A stretch of 64,000 bases of DNA from NCBI RefSeq assembly GCF_013369385.1, contig NZ_SZTO01000005.1:124001-188000 (forward strand), given 5' to 3'. The notes under the pieces are model-generated. The model had not been told where the DNA came from, ran no database searches, and saw only the letters and a list, made by a program, of their open reading frames with translations. A program made the translations under genes and the position numbers. The number at the start of each line of letters is the position of its first letter. The first letter of the stretch is position 1. Positions 26,538 to 36,035 of the stretch are shown in pieces. Source of the stretch: Vibrio sp. 05-20-BW147 (lineage in GTDB: Bacteria > Pseudomonadota > Gammaproteobacteria > Enterobacterales > Vibrionaceae).

Positions 26538-27005
26538 GTGAGTTTTAAAAATGTGAAAAAAACCGTTGGTATTGCACTCACTCTGACACTGACCGCTGTC
26601 ACCGTCAGTGCCGAGCAAAGCAGTGTTGGAGATGTGGAATCATCTATCGAAATGAGACAACAGGCTTTCAAAACGATCGAAAACGACACCAAAGCGGCCA
26701 AAAGACAACTCAATGAGCGAGATGTCGATTGGCAAGGATTATTGGCTGTGAGCGAGCGTTTGGTGGCTAACAGCGAGTTGTTGCCAGCCACTTTTGTGGC
26801 GAATAGCCATCAAGGCAGTAAGGCAAAAGAGAGCATTTGGCGTAATCCAGGGAAGTTTGAACAGCTGCTCTCTGAGATGCGCGAAGGTTATGCCATCGTG
26901 CTGAAAGCCAGCCAGAGCCACGATGTTGACTTGGCCGAAAAAGGACTAAAAACGGCGCAAGCAACATGTCAAAGCTGCCACCGAACGTATCGTTCGCGTT
27001 GGTAA
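26538..27005 (+). CDS. Periplasmic cytochrome c'
   Basis: 155 residues from a GTG start with AAGGAG 6 bp upstream. Signal peptide about 1-25 (ending VTVSA). A four-helix-bundle domain ends with CQSCHRTYRSRW, the C-terminal CxxCH haem site that marks cytochrome c'. Such proteins bind gas ligands such as NO or carry electrons. It faces the cytochrome b561-marR operon across the palindromic operator, suggesting a small regulated haem electron-transfer or NO-response unit (inference). Confidence 0.9.
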   Translation: MSFKNVKKTVGIALTLTLTAVTVSAEQSSVGDVESSIEMRQQAFKTIENDTKAAKRQLNERDVDWQGLLAVSERLVANSELLPATFVANSHQGSKAKESIWRNPGKFEQLLSEMREGYAIVLKASQSHDVDLAEKGLKTAQATCQSCHRTYRSRW

Positions 27006-27032
27006 TAACAATATAAAATAGAGAGTAAAGTT

Positions 27033-27707
27033 ATGAAAATTATCACTAAATTTGTTTTGCTAACCACCATGCTATTGGCAGGATTAAACAGCGCTTACGC
27101 GTATGATTATGGCGTTGAACTCAAATGGAATACGCAAGATTTCTCACAAGTTCTATCCCAATTTCCGGAACAACGAGCTGCGTTTAGCCGTTTCATTGAA
27201 GAGGGAAAAATAAAAGATATGTTTGTACGTGATTCAGCAATTGGCGAACAAAAATTTCAGATACTGCAATTTGTTATGCAAGGTGAGAGCGAACAGGCTG
27301 TGCGTGATGAATTGGCGACGTTACCTTTCTTTGAACAAGAGCTAGTGAAAATTAATGCTATCCAACTGTTAGGGGCGAAGTGGTTAGACAATACGCCAGA
27401 GCACAATAATTATGGTTTGACTTTCACTTGGAAGGAAGGGATTGAGCCGTTGGAAATAGACAGAGTTTTGGGTATCGATCTCCAGCGTGTAATAACATTC
27501 AATCAAGTGGGTACGGTGACGTCGTCTTATATTAATACGCAAGCGATAAACACTGACGTGATTCGTCCGACCTACTTGGTGGCCGTCTTAGCACAAGATG
27601 CAGAGCATGCCCTGAAGATGAGCCAACAGTTTGAAGCAGTTCGACTGGGCTATGCCGATGTAGACGTTGTGTATCTTGGAAAAAAGATCAACATGAGCAA
27701 GCTGTAA
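27033..27707 (+). CDS. Exported protein with two similar halves, unknown function
   Basis: 224 residues, 27 bp after the cytochrome c' gene and so probably co-transcribed. Signal peptide about 1-23 (ending NSAYA). The mature protein seems to consist of two related alpha/beta halves: residues about 24-118 (YDYGVELKWN..., ending NAIQLLGAKWL) and about 125-219 (NNYGLTFTWK..., ending DVDVVYLGKKI). This recalls a fused dimer of ferredoxin-like YCII/muconolactone-isomerase-type domains, but no family signature is certain. No Cys or haem motif. Confidence 0.7.
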   Translation: MKIITKFVLLTTMLLAGLNSAYAYDYGVELKWNTQDFSQVLSQFPEQRAAFSRFIEEGKIKDMFVRDSAIGEQKFQILQFVMQGESEQAVRDELATLPFFEQELVKINAIQLLGAKWLDNTPEHNNYGLTFTWKEGIEPLEIDRVLGIDLQRVITFNQVGTVTSSYINTQAINTDVIRPTYLVAVLAQDAEHALKMSQQFEAVRLGYADVDVVYLGKKINMSKL

Positions 27708-27751
27708 ATCCGTGGTGAGACTCCTTGCCGAAGAATGGCTAAGAACAACAA

Positions 27752-27780
27752 AAAGCCCGCGATGTGACTCGCGGGCTTTG
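27752..27780. terminator. Terminator between convergent genes
   Basis: 11-bp perfect stem AAAGCCCGCGA/TCGCGGGCTTT. On the minus strand it is followed by TTTTTGTTGTT, so it terminates the alkylsulfatase gene and probably the cytochrome operon too. Confidence 0.85.
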
Positions 27781-27814
27781 TCGTTAGAGTGGGGCTACCT
27801 TTATAGGGCTACTC

Positions 27815-29782
27815 TTATGGTGTTACCACACCGAACCACATGTCGAATTTATCAAAGACCGACATCAGCGTTTGGAACTGCGCTTGGTTTGAAACACTAA
27901 ACTCACCGGCTTTGACCTGATCTTGCAGTGTCGCTTGCTTGGTCAGCATTTTCTCAAACGCTTGGCGGGTTAAGTTAATGGTCAAATCCGCGTTATCAAA
28001 CTGGCTACCAGAGTACGATTTCAATACCGAGTTGCTTAGCTCCATCGAGTAATTGCCGTCGCCTTTGACATTGATGTTCACTTTGATATCGAGGTCATTC
28101 GCCGCGTCAGGTTTTACCGTCACGCCGAGGTACTTCATGAACTGATCAAACGGCATATTCTTAGCAATTGCGGCCGTGTCTGGCGTTGCGACGGGTTTGA
28201 TGCCTTGGCGCAGCTCTTTCGCACCGCCAAGATAGTAGTTACGCCAAGGGCCTGATTCCGCCTGATAACCCAATTGCTCCATCGCATCCGCTTCTAAGTA
28301 GCGAGCGTCCATATTGTCTGGGTTGGAGAAAGTCACGTTGTTAAGCAGTGTCACTGCCCAGCGATATTCACCGTTTTTCACCGCTTGTTCAGCCAGCTCA
28401 ATCACTTTCTCTTCACCGCCCATCGCTTCAACGTATTTTGCGCCTTGTTCAGTTGGTGTCAGCGGGTTCAGGTTGGCTGGGTTGCCATCCCACCATGCAC
28501 CAAAGTAGAAGTCGTACGTCGCACGAGCATTGTGCGATACCGTACCGTAGTAACCGCGGTTGTACCATTCTTTGCCTAGCGAATCTGGCAGGGTAATTTC
28601 TGCTGAAATCTCGTTTGGCGTATAGCCTTTGTTGGCGAGACGCAGGGTTTGGTCATGGACAAACTTGTACATGTCGCGCGTTTTCTCAAGCTGAGTTTGG
28701 ATCTTCTCTTTGCCAAAGGTTGGCCAGTGGTGAGAGGCGATCATAGTATCGGCTTTGTCACCGTAAGTTTTCAGCGCTTGGTCAATGTATTCAGCCCAAG
28801 AAGAAGCATCACGCGTTTTCGCGCCGCGCAGTGTCGAGATGTTGTGGATGGTGTGCGTCATCACTTCCGCCGCCATCATGGTTTTGTATTGTGGGAAGTA
28901 GAACATAAATTCCGACGGAGCTTCGGATTCCTGCGCCATGATCACTTCCAGTTCCACACCATCGACCGCCATTTTCTGCCCGGTGATATTGGCGATGTGC
29001 GTTGGCTTAACGATGCCGGGCGCACCGGATGAGGTGGTTTTACCCAAACCACCGTCCACTTGACCTTGGCTGCTCGCTTCAAGCAGGTTGCCATACATGT
29101 AAGAAGCGCGACGCGACATGGTGTTGCCCGCCATCAAGTTCTCGGCAATCGAGTGAGAGAAAAAGCCCTCTGGCGCAAGAATATCAACTTTACCAGCATC
29201 AATCGCTTCTTGGCTGGTGATGCCAAGGATGCCACCAAAGTGGTCAACGTGTGAGTGGGTGAAAATCACGCCGGTTACCGGCGCATCTTCCACTTTGTCA
29301 CGCAGCAATTTCAGCCCTGCCGCGGCGGTTTCTGGTGAAATGAGTGGGTCGATCACTACCCAACCTTTGTCACCGCGGATAAAGGTCATCACCGAGAGAT
29401 CAAAACCGCGTACTTGGTAAATGCCCTCTTTCACTTTGAACAAGCCGTCGATGTTGTTCAGTTTTGCTTGGCGCAGCAGTGAAGGGTTGACGGTTTGAAT
29501 GTTCTTATCTTGTTCAACAAAGTCGTATTTGCTGAAGTCCCAAATCACATTGCCCTTGGCGTCTTTGATGGTTTTTTCTGGCCAAGTGGCAATGTAACCG
29601 CGTGAGGCATCTTCAAAATCACTTTGATTGGCGAAGTCGAGGTAGCTTTTGAGTTGGTTGTTTTTCTCGATGGTGAACGAAGAAGCTTGTTTAGGCTCGC
29701 TGCTGGTTGGGGCTGCGAACGTTAGAGCAGGGAATAGAGTGGCGATAATCGCTAGCGATACAATCGATTTTTGTCGTTTCAT
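27815..29782 (-). CDS. Periplasmic alkylsulfatase (metallo-beta-lactamase fold, SdsA/YjcS type)
   Basis: 655 residues. Signal peptide about 1-23. The metal-binding motif THSHVDHFGG (about residues 175-183) and later His/Glu residues identify a type III alkylsulfatase, which hydrolyses primary alkyl sulfates such as dodecyl sulfate to alcohol and sulfate. The central dimerisation helices and a C-terminal SCP2-like domain (PDAANDLDIKVNINV onward) complete the usual architecture and length. The LysR gene just upstream on the same strand may regulate it (inference). Confidence 0.92.
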   Translation of the reverse strand: MKRQKSIVSLAIIATLFPALTFAAPTSSEPKQASSFTIEKNNQLKSYLDFANQSDFEDASRGYIATWPEKTIKDAKGNVIWDFSKYDFVEQDKNIQTVNPSLLRQAKLNNIDGLFKVKEGIYQVRGFDLSVMTFIRGDKGWVVIDPLISPETAAAGLKLLRDKVEDAPVTGVIFTHSHVDHFGGILGITSQEAIDAGKVDILAPEGFFSHSIAENLMAGNTMSRRASYMYGNLLEASSQGQVDGGLGKTTSSGAPGIVKPTHIANITGQKMAVDGVELEVIMAQESEAPSEFMFYFPQYKTMMAAEVMTHTIHNISTLRGAKTRDASSWAEYIDQALKTYGDKADTMIASHHWPTFGKEKIQTQLEKTRDMYKFVHDQTLRLANKGYTPNEISAEITLPDSLGKEWYNRGYYGTVSHNARATYDFYFGAWWDGNPANLNPLTPTEQGAKYVEAMGGEEKVIELAEQAVKNGEYRWAVTLLNNVTFSNPDNMDARYLEADAMEQLGYQAESGPWRNYYLGGAKELRQGIKPVATPDTAAIAKNMPFDQFMKYLGVTVKPDAANDLDIKVNINVKGDGNYSMELSNSVLKSYSGSQFDNADLTINLTRQAFEKMLTKQATLQDQVKAGEFSVSNQAQFQTLMSVFDKFDMWFGVVTP

Positions 29783-29925
29783 GGTTTATCTCTCTCTGAA
29801 AGCGGCGCGTTGAGCATCCGTCGTTAAGGAGAGATTAATGAGTGTGGATTAAACAATCGATAGGCTAAACCTTAAAAGTAAATTTAGTTTTATTTAATCC
29901 ACTTTGGCGTTAGCCTTCAACATCG

Positions 29926-30825
29926 TTAACGAAATGTCGCAGTGGCTTGCATCAGAGCACTCTTAAGCCATTGATGTCCGGAATCTTGTTGCTGGCTATG
30001 GTGCCATGTCATGTAGATAGGTAACTTATTAAGCTTAAAGGGCAGCGGCATCACTTGCAGTTGGTGCGCTTTGGCCATCAAATCGGCATGCCATTGGCCA
30101 GTGACGCAGATCCAATCGGTTTGTGCTGCCAGCATGATGGCGTTGCAGCTGGAACCAGTTTTATAGGCGATGTTTCTTTGTGGTTGTGGCTTCAGCGCCA
30201 GTGAGTCAACGATGTCTTGGTTTTGCCTTTTGGTTTCCCACAACAAGTGCTGCTCGGCAAAAAACTGTTGATGAGTGATGGCGTTTTGAATGCGTGGATG
30301 ATCTTGGCGGCACACCATCACCAAAGGCAGTTCGAACAACAATTCGTTGTGATAACCGTGTTCATCAAACGGCACAGTGGCGAGTATCATGTCCACTTTG
30401 CGGGTACGCAAATCCGCTTGGCGATCGCGCTCATCTAAATGTTCTACATCGGCACAGAGCTTGACGTTTGGAGCGTGCTGCGCGAGGTGATCCATCAAGG
30501 GAGGCAGCAGCATTAAATCGATGTCTTTATGACTGGAGAGACGAAAAGTGCGATGGCTGGTGTCAGGATTAAACTGCTGACGGGATTTAGCGCCATTAAG
30601 CAGCAGGCTAAGTGGCTCTTGGATCTCGGCATGCAGCTCGATGGCAAAATTCGTTGGTGTAATGCCACGACCTTGGCGAATAAAGAGCGGATCTTGGTAC
30701 TGATCACGCAAGCGATTCAGGGCGTGGCTAACAGCCGGTGCGGTAATGCCGAGCGTTTCTGCCGCTTCGTTTACGCTGCGCGTTTTCATCACCACATCAA
30801 AGGTTTTCAGTAAGTTTAGATCCAT
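29926..30825 (-). CDS. LysR-family regulator
   Basis: 299 residues starting MDLNLLKTFDVVMKTRSVNEAAETLG, a NodD/LeuO-like subgroup start. Winged helix in residues about 1-60 (APAVSHALNRLR recognition helix), effector domain after. ATG 30825 sits 6 bp after AGCGAG; ATG 30831 is an alternative. It is 143 bp upstream of the alkylsulfatase gene on the same strand and is a candidate regulator of it. Confidence 0.87.
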   Translation of the reverse strand: MDLNLLKTFDVVMKTRSVNEAAETLGITAPAVSHALNRLRDQYQDPLFIRQGRGITPTNFAIELHAEIQEPLSLLLNGAKSRQQFNPDTSHRTFRLSSHKDIDLMLLPPLMDHLAQHAPNVKLCADVEHLDERDRQADLRTRKVDMILATVPFDEHGYHNELLFELPLVMVCRQDHPRIQNAITHQQFFAEQHLLWETKRQNQDIVDSLALKPQPQRNIAYKTGSSCNAIMLAAQTDWICVTGQWHADLMAKAHQLQVMPLPFKLNKLPIYMTWHHSQQQDSGHQWLKSALMQATATFR

Positions 30826-30969
30826 CGTCATCTCGCTTTGTGCCCATTTTGCGCATCGACTAAACACTGATTTTTACCGATTCACCACCGTGGCTCAAGT
30901 CTCTTTATATTTTTGTTTTTGCTTCCAGGAATGAATTAGCCGAGTTTTTGTGACGCGAAAACGCCTCCC

Positions 30970-31821
30970 CTAATGACGAGCAAGCAATTTGTCAGAGAAC
31001 TGTTTTTCAAGCTGTTTCAGCCATGTTTGACTCAACAATGGGTGCGATTTTGCAGACACGGCCAACACGATGTCGACCTTAGGCAGTGGTGGAAAATCCT
31101 TTAACAACCTTACTTTGTCACCCATACTGAGTTTTCCCATCGCACCAATCGCAAGCCCTTGCTCAACCAAAGCGCGCAGCGCCGATGCGGTATTGCAACA
31201 AGCCAGTAGTTGGAAAGCTTGGCCGCGTTTGGTGAGGCCATCAATCGCCGCCGCGTGGTATTTGCAATCTGCTTGAAAAAGAGCGAGGGGCAGGGCGGAG
31301 TGGGCTTCGACACAAAAGGTTTGGCTGGCAATCCACACCCCTTGATCGGAGGTGAGCCAATAGCCCTCTTCACTGTTTGGCGCGCGAGTTAAAATGGCGC
31401 AGTCCAGCTCGCCCGCATCGAGCTTTCTTCTCAGCTCAATGCTCGGCTCACTGAAGACTTGGATAGAGCATGTGGGTTGCGCTTCATGGAGCAGGGCAAT
31501 CAAGCGGGGGAGCACTTTCTCGTTGTAATCTTCAGGGCAGCCCAAGCGCAGCGGGCGTTTATCTTGAAAATGTTTGAGCTCCGAGAGGGTTTGATCATGT
31601 TGCGATACGAGTTGACGAGCGTGAGAAGTGAGGCGAATACCCGCATCACTCAGTACTAAATAACGCCCTTCTTTGATGAACAGCTCTGCACCGATTTCTT
31701 CTTCGAGCTTTCGCATTTGGGCGCTGAACGCCGACTGAGTACGGCTGATCTGTTTGGCTGCGCGGGTAAAACTGCCCGTCTCAACAAAAGCAAGAAAACT
31801 GCGTAGTGCTTCAATATCCAT
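30970..31821 (-). CDS. LysR-family regulator divergent from a GST gene
   Basis: 283 residues from ATG 31821 (MDIEALRSFLAFVETGSFTRAAKQISRTQSAFSAQMRKLE, given here as the DNA-binding region). The frame extends to 31884 but the extra residues are not typical. It faces the GST gene 115 bp away, the usual arrangement of a LysR regulator and its target. Confidence 0.88.
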   Translation of the reverse strand: MDIEALRSFLAFVETGSFTRAAKQISRTQSAFSAQMRKLEEEIGAELFIKEGRYLVLSDAGIRLTSHARQLVSQHDQTLSELKHFQDKRPLRLGCPEDYNEKVLPRLIALLHEAQPTCSIQVFSEPSIELRRKLDAGELDCAILTRAPNSEEGYWLTSDQGVWIASQTFCVEAHSALPLALFQADCKYHAAAIDGLTKRGQAFQLLACCNTASALRALVEQGLAIGAMGKLSMGDKVRLLKDFPPLPKVDIVLAVSAKSHPLLSQTWLKQLEKQFSDKLLARH

Positions 31822-31936
31822 ATTGAGTCTAATCCATCGTATTTTTAAATAGGTTGTATCAAAACTATCCGTTGGTCGTGGCAAGGAAGTTGACCTAATC
31901 TGCGATTGAACTTAACAGAAATAGCAGGGAATGACG

Positions 31937-32584
31937 ATGAAGTTGTACATAGGAAATCAAAACTACTCGAGTTGGTCGCTCAGAGCATGGGTGATGTTTG
32001 CCACTTACAACCTTGAGGTGGAAGTGGAAAAACTGGCGCTGTTCACTCCTGAGTTTTATCAAGCTCTGGAAGGCATTACGCCAACGGCGAAAGTACCGAC
32101 GCTGGTGGATGGGCCGTGCACGGTTTGGGACTCTTTGGCCATTTTGGAGTACGTCAATGAAACACAACTGGCGGGTAAAGCGTGGCCTGACGATCGCGCC
32201 TCAAAAGCCAAAGCACGTGCGCTTGCGTGTGAAATGCATTCGGGTTTTCAAGCTCTGCGCAATGAGCTGCCGATGAACTGTCGGGCAAAACGCAAAGTGA
32301 TGCTTTCAGCGCAAGCTGAGAAAGACGTTGCGCGCATTGATCAAATTTGGTCGCAGCAGATGGCGGCTCACCCTCATGCTTGGCTGTTTGGTGAGTGGTC
32401 CATTGCCGATGCGATGTTCGCGCCTGTGGCGCTGCGTTTTGAAACGTATCAAATCCCGCTCTCGGAAACCGCTCAGCTTTATCAGAACAAGGTGCTGGCC
32501 AGTGCGCCAATCCAACGTTGGTTAGCGGAGGCAGCGTTGGAAACCGATATTGTGGAGGAAGATGAAGCGGGAGAGCCGATTTAG
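31937..32584 (+). CDS. Glutathione S-transferase
   Basis: 215 residues. Thioredoxin-fold N-terminus MKLYIGNQNYSSWSLRAW (Ser near residue 11-13 as likely catalytic hydroxyl), AKVPTLVDG with cis-Pro, then DSLAILEYVNE (SNAIL/TRAIL-like glutathione site). The helical C-domain has WLFGEWSIADAMFAPVALRF, the usual N-capping-box region. ATG 31937 is 6 bp after AGGGA; ATG 31931 is too close. Divergent LysR gene probably controls it. Confidence 0.88.
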   Translation: MKLYIGNQNYSSWSLRAWVMFATYNLEVEVEKLALFTPEFYQALEGITPTAKVPTLVDGPCTVWDSLAILEYVNETQLAGKAWPDDRASKAKARALACEMHSGFQALRNELPMNCRAKRKVMLSAQAEKDVARIDQIWSQQMAAHPHAWLFGEWSIADAMFAPVALRFETYQIPLSETAQLYQNKVLASAPIQRWLAEAALETDIVEEDEAGEPI

Positions 32585-32610
32585 TCGCCATTCTCGTATC
32601 GCTAGTATGG

Positions 32611-32646
32611 AAGCAGACAACACGGTTTGTCTGCTTTTCTTTTTGT
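32611..32646 (+). terminator. Terminator after the GST gene
   Basis: AAGCAGACAA/TTGTCTGCTT stem with a 7-nt loop followed by a T-rich tract. Confidence 0.85.
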
Positions 32647-32667
32647 CTTAGTCTTCTATCTTCTTCC

Positions 32668-32744
32668 CTAGCCCCTAGCCCCTAGCCCCTAGCTCCTAGC
32701 TCCTAGCCCCTAGTCTCTAGCCCCTCGTCTCTAGTCCCTCCCCT
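32668..32744. repeat. CTAG-anchored 7-bp tandem repeat (11 degenerate units)
   Basis: Units begin at 32668 and repeat every 7 bp. Units 1-3, 6 and 8 read CTAGCCC, 4-5 CTAGCTC, 7 CTAGTCT, 9 CTCGTCT, 10 CTAGTCC, 11 CTCCCCT. CTAG holds phase in nine units. The block lies between a terminator and the leader of the binding-protein gene at 32969 and is not coding. The remaining intergenic bases to 32968 are AT-rich and contain the downstream gene's ribosome site GGAGGA. Confidence 0.9.
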
Positions 32745-32968
32745 TTATCTTTAAGTCCATTTATTTTGTGCGGTTATTTGTCTGGTAAACACCGCTAAAG
32801 AGGGTGCTTTTTCTTAAAAATGCACCTAAAAACGATATGAAACCGATTGCTTTATGATGTATGTCAAATTGTGGTTAAAAAATCCGAGCTGATTTGGGGC
32901 AGGGTATATAGTTAAAAGGTCAGCAGTACGTCGTGCCTATAACTAAGTTGCTCGGAGGAAGCATCGGA

Positions 32969-33919
32969 ATGCGCCATCTCATGCTAATGATCCCGTTGTT
33001 CTTTTCATCTTGGGTTAGTGCAAGCAATCCAACCCTCGTCTATTTGGTTTCCGACATGCGCATTCCATTTTGGCAAATCATGTGGGGAGGGATTGAGGAT
33101 AAGTCTCAGCAACTGGGTTATCACTCGGTGGTGTTTAGTGCCGAAAACGACGCCAAGACAGAGCTTGAAAACGCGATTGAAGCGATCAATCTGAAACCTG
33201 CTGGAATCATTGTTTCACCCACCAATTCTTCTGCGGCGGTCACCATTCTTAAAATGGCCGAACAAGCGAACATTCCAGTGGTTATTAGCGATATTGGCAC
33301 AGAGAGCGGCCAGTATGTCAGTTACATCGAATCCGATAACTATTCTGGTGCGTATCAACTGGGCAAGATCCTCGCCAGTGCGATGGAAAACAAAGGCTGG
33401 TCGAATGGTCAAGTCGGGGTCATCGCCATTCCGCAAAAAAGGCGCAACGGCATGGAGCGTACCGAAGGATTCTTAGAGGCGACGAAAGAGGAAGGTTTAC
33501 GCGTGGCTGCTATCGTTCAGCAACGCGATTTCAGTTATCAAGAGACCTACATTTACACCCAGAAGCTACTGCATGACTTCCCAGAGATACGAGCAATCTG
33601 GTTGCAAGGCTCGGATCGCTACCAAGCTGCCATCGATGCCATTGATTCATTGGCGAGAAAGGATCAAGTGATGCTGATTTGTTTTGATGCGGAACCTGAA
33701 TTTGTCGAGATGATTCGCAAGCACCAGTTGGTGGGTGCTGGCATGCAGCAGCCATTTCTGATGGGAGAGAAGGCCGTTATGGCTATGCACATGCATCTAG
33801 AAGGAATGTCCGTCAACAAAAAGCAGTTAATCGACGTACTCGCGGTGTCGAGCACCAATGTGGAACAGTTACTTGCCACCATAACGCGCAATGTGCTTGG
33901 CCAAGATGAGGGTGACTGA
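32969..33919 (+). CDS. Periplasmic sugar-type binding protein paired with a diguanylate cyclase
   Basis: 316 residues. Signal peptide about 1-20 (ending SWVSAS), then a type-I periplasmic-binding fold (Peripla_BP_4, RbsB/LuxP/TorT-like): NPTLVYLVSDMRIPFW, IIVSPTNSSAAV, IPVVISDIGTESG and QVMLICFDAEPEF. ATG 32969 has GGAGGA 9 bp upstream; the GTG at 32933 does not. Its stop overlaps the next start by 1 base (TGATG). No ABC permease is nearby, so it most likely serves as the ligand-sensing part of the cyclase, as NspS does for MbaA in V. cholerae (analogy). Confidence 0.85.
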   Translation: MRHLMLMIPLFFSSWVSASNPTLVYLVSDMRIPFWQIMWGGIEDKSQQLGYHSVVFSAENDAKTELENAIEAINLKPAGIIVSPTNSSAAVTILKMAEQANIPVVISDIGTESGQYVSYIESDNYSGAYQLGKILASAMENKGWSNGQVGVIAIPQKRRNGMERTEGFLEATKEEGLRVAAIVQQRDFSYQETYIYTQKLLHDFPEIRAIWLQGSDRYQAAIDAIDSLARKDQVMLICFDAEPEFVEMIRKHQLVGAGMQQPFLMGEKAVMAMHMHLEGMSVNKKQLIDVLAVSSTNVEQLLATITRNVLGQDEGD

Positions 33920-35985
33920 TGAGAGATTGGCTGGCTTCTCTTCATAGTAAACGTTCACTAACCCTGTTTCTCAGTGTCAGCCTGATTTTTACTTCATCTG
34001 TGGTGTTCGTTCTTTATGGTGTGTACAGCTACTCCTTAAGAAGCGAGCATATGGAAAATGAAATTCGTGGCCAAGCGGAGGAGAGTGCCACACGTTTAAG
34101 CTCAACCATCGCTGGTTACATCGAAAGTTATCAGATCCACGAATATGACAAACTGCTTTATACCGAACTGACCACGTCCAATCACTATGCGTTACTCGCC
34201 ATCTTGGTCGATAACTACCAAATGACGGAACTCACTGGTCAGCAGAGTTACGTGACTGGCTACGTGAAATTACCGTATTCCGAAATTGTCGAGTATCAAC
34301 CAAATCTACTTCAACAACAGCCCATCTTAGACAACGCTTTGTACAAAAAGAGCGTGACGATTTATAACCAGAATAGAGAGTCGATTGGGCGTGTTGATGT
34401 CTATGTGACGGGCGAGCTTTTGTTGTTGGAAAAACGCCATCTTTTGCTCAACATTGTCGCCACCATCTTCTTACTGGTGGTGTTGCAAACTTGCCTCTCT
34501 TTATTCGGTATCAAGTGGATTTTGATTCGACCGCTGAATCAACTTTCGCATTCGTTGACGCAACGTGATTGCGATGGATTGCCCCTCAATAAGCTTAAAG
34601 TGTCACCCTACTCTGAACTGAAAGTGTTGACGCAAACCGTCAACGGCATGTTGGAAGTCATCTCCGCGACAAGAGACAAACTGCATGTGGAGCATGAACG
34701 GCTAGAGAACGTGATTCGTGGCACCAACGCGGGTACTTGGTATTGGAACGTTGAAACGGGAGAGACGCGTTTTAACGGTCGATGGGCAGAAATCATTGGT
34801 TATACGCTAGAAGAGATTTCACCGGTTTCGATCGAAACTTGGCTCAAGTATGTGCATCCGAGCGATCTCAGAATGTCCCAACGCCGTTTGACGGACTACT
34901 TCGCAGGTAAAACCGATATGTACGAATGCGAAGTGCGAATGAAGCACAAAGATGGCCATTGGGTTTGGGTGATGGATCGTGGTCGAGTGGCGCAATGGAA
35001 TGAAGATGGCAAACCGCTCGAGATGTTTGGCACCCATGTGGATATCAGCGAAAGTAAGGCACGTGAACGGCAGCTCGAGTTGGCTGCCAATGTATTTAAG
35101 TATGTGCATGAAGGCATTGTGATTACCGATAGCAAAGGCAGCATTGTTGATGTGAATCAGGCGTTCACCTATATATCGGGCTACGAAAAATCGGAGCTGC
35201 AAGGCCAAACGCTTAAGCTACTGAAATCGGGTATGCATGATGAAGATTTTTATCATGACCTGTGGGAGTTGCTGCTTTCACGTGGTTACTGGCGTGGCGA
35301 AATTTGGAACAGACGTAAAAATGGCGAGGTGCGCCCCGATCTGTTGACCATCAGCAAGGTAGAAGACAGGCGTGAAGATGAAGTTCGTTTTGTGGCGCTT
35401 TTCTCGGATATTTCCGCGTTGAAAGAGCATGAATCTCAGTTGGAGAAAATCGCTCACTATGATCCTCTGACAGAGCTCCCCAATCGCTTATTGCTTAAAG
35501 AGCGATTGCTCAATGCGATGGAGCGATCACGCCGTTATAAACACCATTTAGCGGTATTGTTTCTCGATCTTGATGGCTTTAAGCAAGTGAACGACACTTA
35601 TGGCCATGATGCGGGTGACGATGTGCTCTATCACGTGGCCGCACGAATGAAAGATATGGTGCGAGAAGGCGACACGTTGGCGAGATTGGGTGGCGATGAG
35701 TTTATCATTTTGATGCCCGATGTGCGTGACAGTTATGACGTTGAACCCATTGCGCAGCGTTTTTTACAATCAGTGTGTCGCCCAATCTCGATTGGCCGTG
35801 ACCAGATTTCTCTCTCCGCCAGTATCGGTGTTTCGATGTACTTTGGTGAAGAAAACCTCGATTCTGATGCGCTCATTCGCCGAGCCGATCAAGCCATGTA
35901 TCAAGCGAAACTCGCTGGAAAAAACTGTTACATGTTTTACTCGGGGGAAAACCCAATCCAGCAGTTTTCCCGTACAGACAAATAA
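33919..35985 (+). CDS. Membrane PAS-PAS-GGDEF diguanylate cyclase
   Basis: 688 residues. Transmembrane helix about 15-37, periplasmic loop to about 170, second helix about 175-200, two PAS/PAC modules (about 262-380 with GTHVDISESKARERQ, and about 385-505), and GGDEF about 515-680. The active site LGGDEF (591-595) is intact, with the inhibitory RxxD site REGD just before it, so it should make cyclic di-GMP with product control. Translationally coupled to the binding protein before it, which probably docks on the periplasmic domain (inference). A convergent regulator follows. Confidence 0.92.
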   Translation: MRDWLASLHSKRSLTLFLSVSLIFTSSVVFVLYGVYSYSLRSEHMENEIRGQAEESATRLSSTIAGYIESYQIHEYDKLLYTELTTSNHYALLAILVDNYQMTELTGQQSYVTGYVKLPYSEIVEYQPNLLQQQPILDNALYKKSVTIYNQNRESIGRVDVYVTGELLLLEKRHLLLNIVATIFLLVVLQTCLSLFGIKWILIRPLNQLSHSLTQRDCDGLPLNKLKVSPYSELKVLTQTVNGMLEVISATRDKLHVEHERLENVIRGTNAGTWYWNVETGETRFNGRWAEIIGYTLEEISPVSIETWLKYVHPSDLRMSQRRLTDYFAGKTDMYECEVRMKHKDGHWVWVMDRGRVAQWNEDGKPLEMFGTHVDISESKARERQLELAANVFKYVHEGIVITDSKGSIVDVNQAFTYISGYEKSELQGQTLKLLKSGMHDEDFYHDLWELLLSRGYWRGEIWNRRKNGEVRPDLLTISKVEDRREDEVRFVALFSDISALKEHESQLEKIAHYDPLTELPNRLLLKERLLNAMERSRRYKHHLAVLFLDLDGFKQVNDTYGHDAGDDVLYHVAARMKDMVREGDTLARLGGDEFIILMPDVRDSYDVEPIAQRFLQSVCRPISIGRDQISLSASIGVSMYFGEENLDSDALIRRADQAMYQAKLAGKNCYMFYSGENPIQQFSRTDK

Positions 35986-36035
35986 CCATCCTTGTGGCCA
36001 GAGCCCGAACGAGCGCACCAACATAAGAGCGCTGT

